Assembly: GCA_964354345.1 (NCBI GenBank)
Contig: CAYGZL010000152.1
Coordinates: 1 to 25,420 of the forward strand
Source of the DNA: CAYGZL01 sp964354345
GTDB lineage: Bacteria > Chloroflexota > Anaerolineae > Anaerolineales > UBA4823
Direction of reading: 5' to 3'
Length of the DNA stretch: 25,420 bases
The notes beneath the pieces were generated by a model that was given only the letters and a program-made list of their open reading frames with translations, searched no databases and had not been told where the DNA came from. Position numbers and translations under genes: made by a program. Shown here in pieces: positions 1 through 7,721 of this stretch. Positions within the stretch are counted from its first letter, which is position 1. Every line of letters begins with the position of its first letter.

Positions 1-987
1 GCCGGCCTGATTGCCCGCCACACTGTCAAGCCACTGGATATGGATGATGACCAACTTCCTGGGATTACTGCCGTGGATCGGGGGCGCAAGGCGCAGCGAA
101 TCAACCCTAATGGCAGCAAGCGGGCCATCATCGAGCTGAACACAGGCCAGCACCAGGCTTTGATTTCTGTGGCGTTGTGGCAATCCAACCAGCAACTGCG
201 TAAGCGCAAGTTCAAGACGCCGGTGAACCAGGGAAATCCAACCCGCGAGTACTTACTGACCGGCGTTGGGTGCTGTTGGGAATGCCACGCCTGGGATGGC
301 CGCAAAGCCAGCCTGCGCGGCGCAACCGGGGTGGGTAGTTACACCTACTACCGCTGCGCCACCCTGCACGACTTGTATAAGACGCGGCGCAAGCGCAAGC
401 CGGAAGAAGCTGAACCGACCCTGCCAGCAGTTGGGATTACGGCTGGGCCTGGCGGTATGGGGAGCGAACTGCCTGATCGTCACAAGGCCAACCTGCGCAC
501 CGAAATTCTGGAAGAGCAGATCAATCAACTGGTTGAGGCCATGGTAATCCCCAAAGACTGGTACGAGGGCATCCTGGCGTATTACCTGAGCGATGACGGC
601 ATGAGCGAATTCGAGATGCAGGGATACAACATGCGCCAAGAGCTGGCCCGCCAGCGAGCGTTATTCCGCCAGGGGCACATTACCCAGGCTGAATATGAAG
701 AAGCCTACCTGCGGATCAACCGTTATTTGCAGCAGTTCAAACCTTCTGCACGTCCCGAGGCCCGAGAAGTCATCCCGCTCTTACAAGACTTCGCCGGTAT
801 CTGGCGCCAAATGAACCTGGCCGAGCGCCGCGCCATTTTGCAGACCATGTTCACTGGCTTATACTTCGATGCCGAAGGCCAGCTACGCAAGGCATCTGCC
901 AATAGCCCATTTGATCGGCTACTCGGCCTGGTGGTGCAGGAACCTGGCGTTTCGGTTGACCTGAAGGAGAGCGCAAAAATCGCTTGA
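1..987 (+). CDS. Large serine recombinase, C-terminal part (5' end outside window)
   Basis: The frame is open from the first base, so the N-terminal catalytic resolvase domain lies outside the window. What remains is the DNA-binding half of a site-specific serine recombinase. A zinc-ribbon-like segment contains CCWECH, then YYRC, then a nearby His, which could supply the ligands. It is followed by a long helical stretch (residues about 150-270 of the visible part) that resembles the coiled-coil region of this family, and by the typical tail (DFAGIWRQMNLAERRAIL). Enzymes of this family integrate and excise phages, transposons and islands by 2-bp staggered cuts through a serine-DNA bond. The visible part has no frameshift and ends at a strong terminator. 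It differs clearly in sequence from the second recombinase relic at 20255-21420, so the two are not copies of one gene. The family call is firm; whether the gene is intact upstream cannot be seen. Confidence 0.85.
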   Translation, partial: AGLIARHTVKPLDMDDDQLPGITAVDRGRKAQRINPNGSKRAIIELNTGQHQALISVALWQSNQQLRKRKFKTPVNQGNPTREYLLTGVGCCWECHAWDGRKASLRGATGVGSYTYYRCATLHDLYKTRRKRKPEEAEPTLPAVGITAGPGGMGSELPDRHKANLRTEILEEQINQLVEAMVIPKDWYEGILAYYLSDDGMSEFEMQGYNMRQELARQRALFRQGHITQAEYEEAYLRINRYLQQFKPSARPEAREVIPLLQDFAGIWRQMNLAERRAILQTMFTGLYFDAEGQLRKASANSPFDRLLGLVVQEPGVSVDLKESAKIA

Positions 988-1012
988 CGATTTTGCGGTT
1001 TGTGAAGATAAT

Positions 1013-1060
1013 AAAATACCCGGTGTTTGGGCGCCCCCCTCGCTCAAAACCGGGTGTTTT
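1013..1060. terminator. Long bidirectional intrinsic terminator
   Basis: The arms ACCCGGT (1018-1024) and ACCGGGT (1049-1055) pair perfectly. The stem continues inward as TTTGGGCG/CGCTCAAA around a loop at 1034-1040, with one bulged G and one G-T pair. AAAA (1013-1016) and TTTT (1057-1060) flank the stem, giving a U-tract in both directions. It lies between the convergent recombinase and TetR genes and would stop transcription of both. Confidence 0.85.
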
Positions 1061-1093
1061 GTTCTCCGTAGTTTTCATTATCGCCGAAAATTT

Positions 1094-1705
1094 TTATTTC
1101 TTGGCCAAATACCCAATTGCTGCGGACAGCACTTCCTCCACCATCTGGTCACGCAGCGCCGGATCAACCAGTTTTCCGCTGTGAAACAATATAAAGGGGG
1201 CGTTAACCATCGCCAGCACCGTTCCCGCCGTTAAAAAGGGATTGCGCGGCTCAAAGACGCCAGATTCCATGCCTTTTTGCAGTAAAGTCGCCAACCGTCC
1301 GGCGGTCACCTGCATGCGCTGACGGTTTTCTTCAGGAGTTTCCCCGCCCACATCAGCCATCACCCATGCGATGCGATACAGATTGGGGTTTTCGCGGGCA
1401 AAAGCGATAAAAAAGCGCAACAAGTCTTCCACCACAAGGGCAATGTCTTCCGTTTCGGCGCGTTGATTAAAAAACTGCTGTTTGGACTGCCATTTGGTCA
1501 TTTCGCGTTGGCGCAGGGCGCGCAAAATGGCGGCCTGGTTCTCGAAATAGGTATAAAGCGACATGTGCGCCACGCCCATGCGCTCGGCAATGGCCCGGCT
1601 GCTGATGGCCTGCGGGCCTTCTTCCTGCAAGATAGCAAGAGCCGTGTCGAGAATTTGCTCGCGCATGGCGTCCAGTTCGGCGTCTGTCTTTTTGGGTCGA
1701 GGCAT
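1094..1705 (-). CDS. TetR/AcrR family transcriptional regulator
   Basis: This is a 203-residue protein with the usual TetR length and layout. An N-terminal helix-turn-helix spans about residues 10-60, with the signatures QEEGPQAISSRAIAERMGV and MSLYTYFENQAAIL. A variable C-terminal ligand-binding and dimer domain follows. The start is taken at MPRPKKTD, with AAGGA about 12 bases upstream. The gene diverges from the hydrolase/membrane-protein operon, and a 29-bp palindrome covers the operon's -10 box. The simplest reading is a repressor of that operon, released by an unknown ligand. A TATAAT on the minus strand at 1901-1906 may be its own -10 box, and it overlaps the same half-site word (TTATACAC), so autoregulation is plausible. 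The ligand cannot be inferred from sequence. Confidence 0.9.
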   Translation of the reverse strand: MPRPKKTDAELDAMREQILDTALAILQEEGPQAISSRAIAERMGVAHMSLYTYFENQAAILRALRQREMTKWQSKQQFFNQRAETEDIALVVEDLLRFFIAFARENPNLYRIAWVMADVGGETPEENRQRMQVTAGRLATLLQKGMESGVFEPRNPFLTAGTVLAMVNAPFILFHSGKLVDPALRDQMVEEVLSAAIGYLAKK

Positions 1706-1930
1706 TGGCGAATTTCATCCTTTCTCATGAACAATGCCTTTGCCGAAAAATGGTGGCAGTGGGTTTTGCCAATTCTCTCAGATTTTTTCCGCAGATTTCG
1801 CAGATTTACCCGCCTGGCTTTCTTGTCTGCGTTCATCTGCGGATGAGATGAATTGAAGCGCCGCTCAAGAACGGCAAAGGCAATGATATAAGGCAAGAAA
1901 ATTATACACCGGTGAAAACGGAAGCAGGCT
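1706..1930. other. Intergenic leader of the TetR gene with short GCAGATT repeats
   Basis: No gene is supported here. The segment holds two adjacent copies of GCAGATTTC/GCAGATTTA (1791-1808) and nearby TCTGCG words (1826-1842). They resemble common bacterial intergenic repeat remnants of the 'ATCTGCG' kind. It also holds the putative -10 box of the tetR-like gene at 1901-1906 on the minus strand. Confidence 0.4.
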
Positions 1931-1936
1931 GCCCTC

Positions 1937-1978
1937 TTGACGAATAACCTATACCATGTATAATTTATACACTGTATA
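1937..1978 (+). promoter_or_regulatory. Hydrolase operon promoter overlapped by a TetR-type palindrome
   Basis: A -35 box TTGACG (1937-1942), a 16-bp spacer and a perfect -10 box TATAAT (1959-1964) form a strong sigma70-type promoter. A 29-bp near-palindrome runs from 1950 to 1978, with 24 of its 28 non-central positions symmetrical and TGTATAA/TTATACA as inner arms, so it covers the -10 box. The half-site TTATACAC recurs at 1902-1909. A repressor bound here would block RNA polymerase. The divergent TetR protein is the obvious candidate, but this is inferred. Confidence 0.75.
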
Positions 1979-2003
1979 TTTTACCACAAGGAGCACACAC
2001 TGC

Positions 2004-3020
2004 ATGGGCAATTTTCTAAAATGGGTACTGATGGTGCTCGCAGGCCTGGGCCTGCTGGCAGCGGCTTTCGTGTGGGTCTACGCCCCTATCCGCGCCAAAA
2101 ACCTGGCTGCAAAGTACGCGCAATTCCGGGCGGAGCACCAGGCCGAACACGATGCCATCGACGCGCAGTTCAATCACCAGGATACGGTGGTGAACGGACT
2201 GAAATGGCATTATGTTGAACAGGGCAACCCGGATGGCCCGGTGATTTTGTTCCTGCACGGTCTGCCCGAAGGCTGGTATTCGTGGCGCTACGTTCTGCCA
2301 CTGGTCGATCAGAACTACCGCCTGATCGCCATCGACATGAAAGGCTATGGCCGCTCCGATATGCAGGATGACAATTACAACTGGCACACGGTTGCCCAGG
2401 AAACCCTGGATTTGATGGACAGCCTGGGCGTTGAAAAATTTTACGTGGTCTCTCACGACTGGGGCACGATCATCGGCAGTGTGCTGGTCGGCGACCATCC
2501 CGAGCGCATTTTGGGCTACGTGCGCATGGAAGCGGATTTGATCATACAAGGCAACGGCGTCACCCCGCCACTTTCGGTTTACGTGACCAAACCCCAATGG
2601 CTGCTGTTCCAAAACAACTGGATTGCCAGCTACCTGTACCAGGATGCGGGTTGGTTCATTGGCGCCATCTACCCGCCGCGGATGACCACCACTTTCAACC
2701 AAGTCGACCGCGACTATCTGACCTATGAATATTCCCGGCCCGGTGTGGCGACGATGAACCCCAAATACTTCCTGACGAAGAATTGGGATTTATTCAGCGC
2801 CATCGGCAAAATCTGTAACAACAACTTCCCCTTCCCCGTGCTGCAATTGCAGGCCGACAGCGACCCGGCTCAGCTTCCATCCATCTTTGCAGATTTGGAA
2901 ACGAAATGTCCCAACATCCAGATCGAGTGGGTCACCAACGCCAGCCACTTTGATAATTTCGATCAGCCAGAACAGGTGGCGGACGCGATCAATCGCTTTG
3001 TCCATGCTACAGAACGGTAA
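2004..3020 (+). CDS. Membrane-anchored alpha/beta hydrolase, epoxide hydrolase-like
   Basis: This is a 338-residue alpha/beta-hydrolase. An N-terminal hydrophobic helix (about residues 5-27) probably anchors it in the membrane with the catalytic domain outside. The oxyanion-hole motif HGLPEG is at 85-90. The nucleophile elbow SHDWG is at 150-154, with Asp152 as nucleophile as in epoxide hydrolases and haloalkane dehalogenases. The catalytic His is in ASHFDNFDQPE near the C-terminus, and GYGRSD is also present. An in-frame ATG at 1956 lies upstream of the predicted transcription start and overlaps the promoter. The ATG at 2004 has AAGGAG about 10 bases upstream, so it is chosen. This is the first gene of the TetR-flanked operon. 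The reaction is likely hydrolysis of an epoxide or haloalkane through an Asp-ester intermediate; the substrate is unknown. Confidence 0.88.
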   Translation: MGNFLKWVLMVLAGLGLLAAAFVWVYAPIRAKNLAAKYAQFRAEHQAEHDAIDAQFNHQDTVVNGLKWHYVEQGNPDGPVILFLHGLPEGWYSWRYVLPLVDQNYRLIAIDMKGYGRSDMQDDNYNWHTVAQETLDLMDSLGVEKFYVVSHDWGTIIGSVLVGDHPERILGYVRMEADLIIQGNGVTPPLSVYVTKPQWLLFQNNWIASYLYQDAGWFIGAIYPPRMTTTFNQVDRDYLTYEYSRPGVATMNPKYFLTKNWDLFSAIGKICNNNFPFPVLQLQADSDPAQLPSIFADLETKCPNIQIEWVTNASHFDNFDQPEQVADAINRFVHATER

Positions 3021-3063
3021 ATCTCGTCAAGTGGCTCACTTTGAAATCAACAGGAGAAAAAAG

Positions 3064-3627
3064 ATGATCCAACAATTCTCGAAAAACCAGAACTGGGCAA
3101 AACTCGCCCCGGTGCTTGGCGTGGTTTCCACGCTTTGGCTGCTTTGGTTTTTCAAACCAACCGAGGCGCTCTTTTGGGCCTATATCAATATTCCGCTCTA
3201 CTTTTTCCACCAGACGGAGGAACATCTCTGGCCTGGCGGGTTCAAAAATTACATTAATCGAGTGATTAACCATCTGCCAGAAGGCCAGGAAACCCTGACG
3301 GACATCAAGGTTTTCTGGGTTAACATCCTGCTAGTCTGGGTGGCCTTCCTGGTTTTTGGCATTCTCGCGCTCGTCAACCTTGGGTTTGGCCTGTTCATTA
3401 TCGTTTTTAGCATCCTGAACTGCCTGACGCACATTTTCCAGGGTCTCAAGCGCAAAGAGTGGAACCCTGGTCTGGTGATGGCGAGCCTACAATTCCTGGT
3501 TTCACTCTACGCGGCCTATTTTGTGACCGTGAACGGATTATCCAACCCGGTCATCTCGTGGATCGGCACGGTGGTTTGCTCTGCGCTCATCCATGCGCTG
3601 CTGTTTCGATTTGTGTTGAAAGAATAA
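3064..3627 (+). CDS. HXXEE-type integral membrane protein
   Basis: A 187-residue protein with about five hydrophobic helices. The motif HQTEEH at the end of the second helix, and a later HIFQGLKRKEWNPGL segment, match the pattern of the HXXEE family, whose conserved His and Glu residues are thought to bind metal. Function is not known for the family. The start at 3064 has AGGAG upstream with good spacing. It follows the hydrolase by 43 bases and precedes two further small membrane proteins, so co-transcription is likely. No signal peptide apart from the first helix is seen. Confidence 0.75.
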   Translation: MIQQFSKNQNWAKLAPVLGVVSTLWLLWFFKPTEALFWAYINIPLYFFHQTEEHLWPGGFKNYINRVINHLPEGQETLTDIKVFWVNILLVWVAFLVFGILALVNLGFGLFIIVFSILNCLTHIFQGLKRKEWNPGLVMASLQFLVSLYAAYFVTVNGLSNPVISWIGTVVCSALIHALLFRFVLKE

Positions 3628-3641
3628 CAAGAGATAAAGCC

Positions 3642-4115
3642 ATGAAAAAAGTATTTGAAATCCTGCTGCCCGCCAAAATCGATAACACCATCCGCGGCTG
3701 GAAACTGCCCTTCTATGTGTTTGCGCTGTATGCCATCGTCAGCACGGTGCGGAGCTGCATCCACCTGCTCGCTCCCGATGGCGGCGCAGGCACGATCGCC
3801 GGCATGGACCTTTCGGTAGCGGGCGCAGATGGGATCATCTTTGCCTTTGCGCTGTGGGGCAGCTCGCAGTTGCTGTTCGCCATCATTCAACTGCTGGTCG
3901 TCATCCGCTACCGCTCGCTGGCGCCGTTCATGTGGCTGATGCTGATCCTGGAAGTGCTGCTGCGCGAGCTGGTGGGACACATAAAGCCGGTCACCTTCGC
4001 CCACATGCCGCCGGGGGCCATCGGCAACCAGCTCATCCTGCCGCTGGCGGCGATCATGCTGGGGCTGGCGCTGTGGAGCGGCGTAAAGTACACTAGATCG
4101 ATCGAGAATAATTGA
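3642..4115 (+). CDS. Unknown four-helix membrane protein
   Basis: I do not recognise this 157-residue protein. It shows a short polar N-terminus, then about four hydrophobic segments (roughly residues 22-42, 62-90, 93-110 and 128-150). A charged loop between the third and fourth helices contains ELVGHIKPVTFAH, with two histidines and an acidic residue that could bind a metal or cofactor. It starts 14 bases after the HXXEE gene with a weak GAGAT-like site, and ends 10 bases before the next gene. The position suggests it works with the other membrane proteins of the operon. Confidence 0.7.
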   Translation: MKKVFEILLPAKIDNTIRGWKLPFYVFALYAIVSTVRSCIHLLAPDGGAGTIAGMDLSVAGADGIIFAFALWGSSQLLFAIIQLLVVIRYRSLAPFMWLMLILEVLLRELVGHIKPVTFAHMPPGAIGNQLILPLAAIMLGLALWSGVKYTRSIENN

Positions 4116-4125
4116 GGTAAGCAAA

Positions 4126-4557
4126 ATGAAAGAAAAAATGAAGGATATCTACTGGCTGCCAGCAAGCGTCTTGCTCTTTATCGGCGGGTTGGATGTGCTG
4201 CGCGGATTCATGCACACCTTCCTGCTAACCTGGTCAGCGGCCAACTTCGCAAAATTCGATATGGCGACAGTGCCACAGGATCAGATATTTCTGCTCGGCG
4301 TGTTTGGCATCTCGAATTTCCTGACGGGTTTCATCTATTTTTTGATCAGCCGAAAGGCACGGGAACTCAGCCCATATGTGCTGATCATCATCCCCCTGAC
4401 TTACGTTTTGGGTTTGATCGGAATTTGGTCCGGTAATGTGCATGGACAGGCGGCGTTTGAGGGTAAGTATTTCATGGCCGTCTATTTCGCCATCTGCATC
4501 ATCACATTCATAGCCTTTCAATTTCAAAAAAGGGGCCAGGCGAAAACCGCCGTTTAG
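4126..4557 (+). CDS. Unknown four-helix membrane protein
   Basis: This 143-residue protein is not recognised. It has four predicted membrane helices: about residues 12-35, 53-75, 82-102 and 116-136. The first loop contains GFMHTFLLTW and the third GNVHGQAAFEGKY. GAGGT lies just upstream of the ATG; a second ATG four codons later is also possible. It is the fourth gene of the hydrolase operon, and the intact protein ends six bases before the broken channel gene. Its size and helix pattern resemble the preceding gene, so the two might form a hetero-complex, but that is only a suggestion. Confidence 0.7.
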   Translation: MKEKMKDIYWLPASVLLFIGGLDVLRGFMHTFLLTWSAANFAKFDMATVPQDQIFLLGVFGISNFLTGFIYFLISRKARELSPYVLIIIPLTYVLGLIGIWSGNVHGQAAFEGKYFMAVYFAICIITFIAFQFQKRGQAKTAV

Positions 4558-4563
4558 AAAAAG

Positions 4564-5660
4564 ATGAAGAAGATCACAGCTCTCTTGCTCCTGGGTCTTC
4601 TCGCCGCCCTGCTGGGTGGATCGGTGGGCGCCGTCACGGCGGGATTTCTGCATTTCATCGAATGGGCGCAGCACCTGCTGTGGGAGGTGATCTCGATCAA
4701 CCTGCCCTGGCAAACGCTGCTCGTATGCACGCTGGGAGGCGTGCTGGTCGGCCTGTGCCAGCGCACCCTGGGCGACCATCCGCAAACGATCAACGAGGCC
4801 ATCGCAACCATCAACAAGACCGGGCGGCTGGACTATGCTCACCTGCCGCATGGCCTGGCCACGATCTCGGTCTCGCTGATCTTTGGCGCCAGCCTCGGCC
4901 CTGAGTCGGCCATCATCGATCTGCTCGGCGGGCTGGGCACCTGGGTCGGCGATGTGATCCGCACCTTGCGCCAGCGCTTCGATCTGCAGCGCCCGGTCCA
5001 GGCCAAAAACCGGCTGGTTAAGCTGCTGCAAAGCTGGCCCAACCTGATCGCGCTGTTGGTGGGCGCAGTCGCTTTTTTGAAGCTGCTGGCGGGCCTATAT
5101 GGCGGCGGTTTCCTGAATTTTCGCGAAGCGTTCCAATGGAGCGACCTGCTGTGGAGCATCCCATGCGGGTTGATCGGCGCGGCGGGCGGATACCTGTTTA
5201 TGGGGTTGCAAACCTGGACTAAAAAGCTGGCAGCTCCTCTGAAACAAAAGCCCGTGCTGCGCGGGACGTTGGGTGGATTCGCCCTGGGGCTGGTCGCCTT
5301 GTTCCTGCCCCTGATGCTTTTCTCTGGACAGCACGGCCTGCAGCAGGTCTATTAGCAGGCAGCCCAACTCGGGTTCGTCACCCTGCTGCTGATTGCGCTG
5401 GCGCGTTTGTTCATCGTCAACTGGCTGCTGGCGACCGGCTGGAAAGGCGGCCAGTTCCTGCCGATCATGTTCAGCGGGGCGGCGTTCGGGCTGGCAATCG
5501 GCGTGTTATTCCCGACCATCCCGGCCCCGGCAGCGACATCCACAAATGGGCCGCGCTGGAGAAGACGCACGTTTTCCCGGTGAAACCGGTGGTAACCCTG
5601 GCCGCGGTGCGGGTGATCGTTGCAGTTTTATTCATAGTAATTGCGGTGGCGCTGATTTAA
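4564..5660 (+). pseudogene. ClC-type chloride channel/antiporter, broken and fused to a foreign tail
   Basis: The first 263 codons encode a ClC-family voltage-gated chloride channel. They include the selectivity segment FGASLGPESA and many membrane helices. The frame is then cut by TAG (5353-5355). Reading through, the same frame continues with good ClC sequence (GGQFLPIMFSGAAFGLAIG) to about 5527. After that the family similarity ends. A different frame (5529-5660) then encodes HKWAALEKTHVFPVKP followed by one helix and a stop, which looks like the tail of an unrelated membrane protein. The gene therefore carries one nonsense change and a junction, probably a deletion, that joined two genes. 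An intact ClC of this type is about 400 residues. A truncated 263-residue product is still possible, but it would lack the C-terminal part of the pore. Confidence 0.75.
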
Positions 5661-5705
5661 GAGCCGCATTACAGAATGTATTCATCCATCAAGCAACCGT
5701 AAGGT

Positions 5706-6746
5706 TTATCGGCCTTCACATGCCCGGTAAAAATAGTAAAACGCCTCGGGGCTGGTTTTCTTAACCTTGTTCAGCCGGTTATAGGCCAGGTTATGAATAG
5801 CCAGGTCAGCCAGATTCAGCGCAGGATCAAAACGTGCAACGGTTGGCTGCTGGTTGTCAATTAATCTCGTTAAGTAAGCCACTTTGGCAGCGCACAGGAT
5901 GGCTGAGTCGAGAGTGAAATGCTCTGCATACACAAACCCGGCCATCTTTTTGATGCCATTCAGCAGTTCTGCAAATTCTTCAGGGGCACCATAACCACGC
6001 ACGCCAATCAGGCAGGCTGTAGCAAAGCTGTCGGCCAGTACATTTGCTGTGGAAAGATGATGCAGACCACGATAGGCAAGTTCTTGGTCTGCAATGGTGT
6101 GAAATGTACTGGCAACCAGGTGCATGTCATGTACCGCGTCAAAGAGCAGCCCCAAATCATAGAGTTGCTTGATGATTTCCAGTTCCTTGTCTTTGCCGTA
6201 GAGGATACCCGTTGTATGAGGGGCAAACGCGGTCAGCTTATCGCCAAACAGGCATTCGGGAACCGGGCAGGTGATCTGGGTTGGCTCGCCCTCGGTAACG
6301 AGCAAGCCCGATTGGATTGCAACTGTCTGGCAAACCGGGTAGGGATTGGTCTCAAACAGGATGTCCAGCAGGATTGAGCTTTCTTTACCTTGAATAGCAG
6401 ACTGAAAAAAGAACTTGTAATGGCGCTTAGGAACCGCGCTGGACCGTTCGTCTTCCTCGAAGCGGTGAAATACTCCTTGTCGGATCACCTGCTGAATGGC
6501 TTCTTCCAATCCCTGATCCGTCTCCATAACGATATCGAGATCAATTGAAAACCGCATCGGTGTTCCCATGATCAACAGCAACGAGGTGCCGCCTTTGAAG
6601 ATGAAATCAATGCCACCAGCGCGTAAGTTTTCGAGCAGCGTCAGTGCCAGGATCATTTTCTCGATCAGAATGGGATCGGTAGGGATTTGCGAAGTCCCCC
6701 GAATCCTCATAATCCATTCTGAAGTACGCGATTGGCTTGAAATCAT
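5706..6746 (-). CDS. AbiEii-family nucleotidyltransferase toxin
   Basis: A 346-residue protein of the AbiEii/AbiGii family (type IV toxin-antitoxin and abortive phage infection). All the family motifs are visible: FKGGTSL (50-56), RFSIDLDIV (65-73, with Asp69 and Asp71 as likely metal ligands), LLDILFE (third acidic position near 128), GDKLTAF (169-174) and the KQLYDLGLL helix (193-201). These enzymes transfer nucleotides, and some modify tRNA acceptor ends. Its ATG overlaps the stop of the upstream partner gene by ATGA, so translation is coupled. It is convergent with the broken ClC gene. No damage is seen, so it may be active. It could equally be a domesticated member without toxicity. Confidence 0.88.
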   Translation of the reverse strand: MISSQSRTSEWIMRIRGTSQIPTDPILIEKMILALTLLENLRAGGIDFIFKGGTSLLLIMGTPMRFSIDLDIVMETDQGLEEAIQQVIRQGVFHRFEEDERSSAVPKRHYKFFFQSAIQGKESSILLDILFETNPYPVCQTVAIQSGLLVTEGEPTQITCPVPECLFGDKLTAFAPHTTGILYGKDKELEIIKQLYDLGLLFDAVHDMHLVASTFHTIADQELAYRGLHHLSTANVLADSFATACLIGVRGYGAPEEFAELLNGIKKMAGFVYAEHFTLDSAILCAAKVAYLTRLIDNQQPTVARFDPALNLADLAIHNLAYNRLNKVKKTSPEAFYYFYRACEGR

Positions 6747-7531
6747 TCGTTGGATACCTCCAGTTGTATCAACTGTATCTTGGTTTTCTTCTGCAGAAAA
6801 TCACGGAGTTTTTGATCCAGCTTGCGGCGCTGTGCATAGCGGAAGATCGCCTTCTGACTGACCTGGTAGCGTTCAAAAGCCGCGTCGAAAATGTGTGCCA
6901 GCTCTTCCCCGTGGAAGATATAGAAAATGTCCTCATCCGCGAAAATATCCACCAGGATTTTCTCCAGCTTGGGCGTGGAAACGCCTTCTACTTTTTGATG
7001 CGGAGACTGGCTGAGCAGGGATGTTATAACAATACTGTCGGATCGAGGCAAGATATACCGTTCGAAGGTTAACCGATCCGGTTGTAAAAAGACCCTGCCG
7101 AAAAAACGAGCATTCAGAAAATTGAACACCGATTCGGAAACATCTTTTTCCGTTTCCAGGATGAACTGGCTCTGGCCAGGCTGGTGCAGCATAAACTCAT
7201 GCAGGAGGCGCGTTTCCCAGATCAGGGTTTCGGCATAGGGAAATGCCGTTTTTACCTCATGATCAATCTGGCGCAGTTCAGCAGAAAAAGATGGCGTGAA
7301 CTTCTTCAACGCATGAGGTGTATTGTGTCCGTTAGGGAATCGGTAAATGCCAGCGTCTGCAGGGATAATCTGATTGCGCCGTTCCAGTGCATAGAGGATC
7401 CTGCGAAAAGCCGGTTCTGAGAGCGATGGCGACCGTTTCTGGTAAAAATTACGCAGATCTGCCTTGCCAAAGTACTTGCGTCCAGAGAAAGCGCCGCGTA
7501 GTTCAGGGAGGAACAAATTCATATCGTTCAT
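6743..7531 (-). CDS. AbiEii partner protein (DUF6577-like), candidate antitoxin
   Basis: This 262-residue protein lies directly upstream of the AbiEii toxin gene and overlaps it by four bases, the usual antitoxin-toxin order. An N-terminal winged-helix-like part (about residues 10-60: FGKADLRNFYQ, AFRRILYALERRNQI, ADAGIYRF) suggests DNA binding, as in AbiEi antitoxins. The middle and C-terminal parts resemble the DUF6577 group that travels with AbiEii. The start chosen has AAGGAG nine bases upstream; an ATG 11 codons earlier has no such site. An inverted repeat at 7552-7590 lies between a TATACT -10-like box and the ribosome binding site, a good place for autoregulation. The name DUF6577 is from memory of the family and is less certain than the toxin call. 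Confidence 0.75.
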   Translation of the reverse strand: MNDMNLFLPELRGAFSGRKYFGKADLRNFYQKRSPSLSEPAFRRILYALERRNQIIPADAGIYRFPNGHNTPHALKKFTPSFSAELRQIDHEVKTAFPYAETLIWETRLLHEFMLHQPGQSQFILETEKDVSESVFNFLNARFFGRVFLQPDRLTFERYILPRSDSIVITSLLSQSPHQKVEGVSTPKLEKILVDIFADEDIFYIFHGEELAHIFDAAFERYQVSQKAIFRYAQRRKLDQKLRDFLQKKTKIQLIQLEVSNE

Positions 7532-7551
7532 TTTCTGTCTCTCCTTGATTC

Positions 7552-7590
7552 CGTAATTCGTCACTGAACGTATTTAGGTGACAAATTACG
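7552..7590. promoter_or_regulatory. Inverted repeat in the antitoxin leader
   Basis: The arms CGTAATTCGTCAC (7552-7564) and GTGACAAATTACG (7578-7590) pair with one mismatch around a 13-base loop. It lies just upstream of the toxin-antitoxin genes (minus strand), after a -10-like TATACT. The same word is found in a perfect palindrome at 8436-8477 (16 of 18 positions agree between right arms). It is likely an operator, or an RNA hairpin in the leader. Confidence 0.6.
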
Positions 7591-7680
7591 AAATCTTTAT
7601 GCGTAGTATAACACTTAATCTGGATATTCATGCGCTAAAAGTCGAATTCACGCCGGTTACCTGGAAAACAAAAGCTTATT

Positions 7681-7721
7681 AATTGCTCTGAGTAAAACCT
7701 TAGGTTTTGTTCAGAGCAATT
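7681..7721. terminator. Intrinsic terminator at the end of the AbiEi remnant
   Basis: AATTGCTCTGA (7681-7691) pairs with TCAGAGCAATT (7711-7721), and inner AAAACC pairs with GGTTTT. T-rich sequence follows on the plus side. On the minus strand the hairpin contains the ancestral stop codon of the AbiEi gene, so it ended that transcript. Confidence 0.7.

Noticed and set aside
1956..2003. Upstream ATG giving a 16-residue longer hydrolase
   Set aside because: It lies in the operator and upstream of the expected transcription start; the ATG at 2004 has a proper ribosome binding site.
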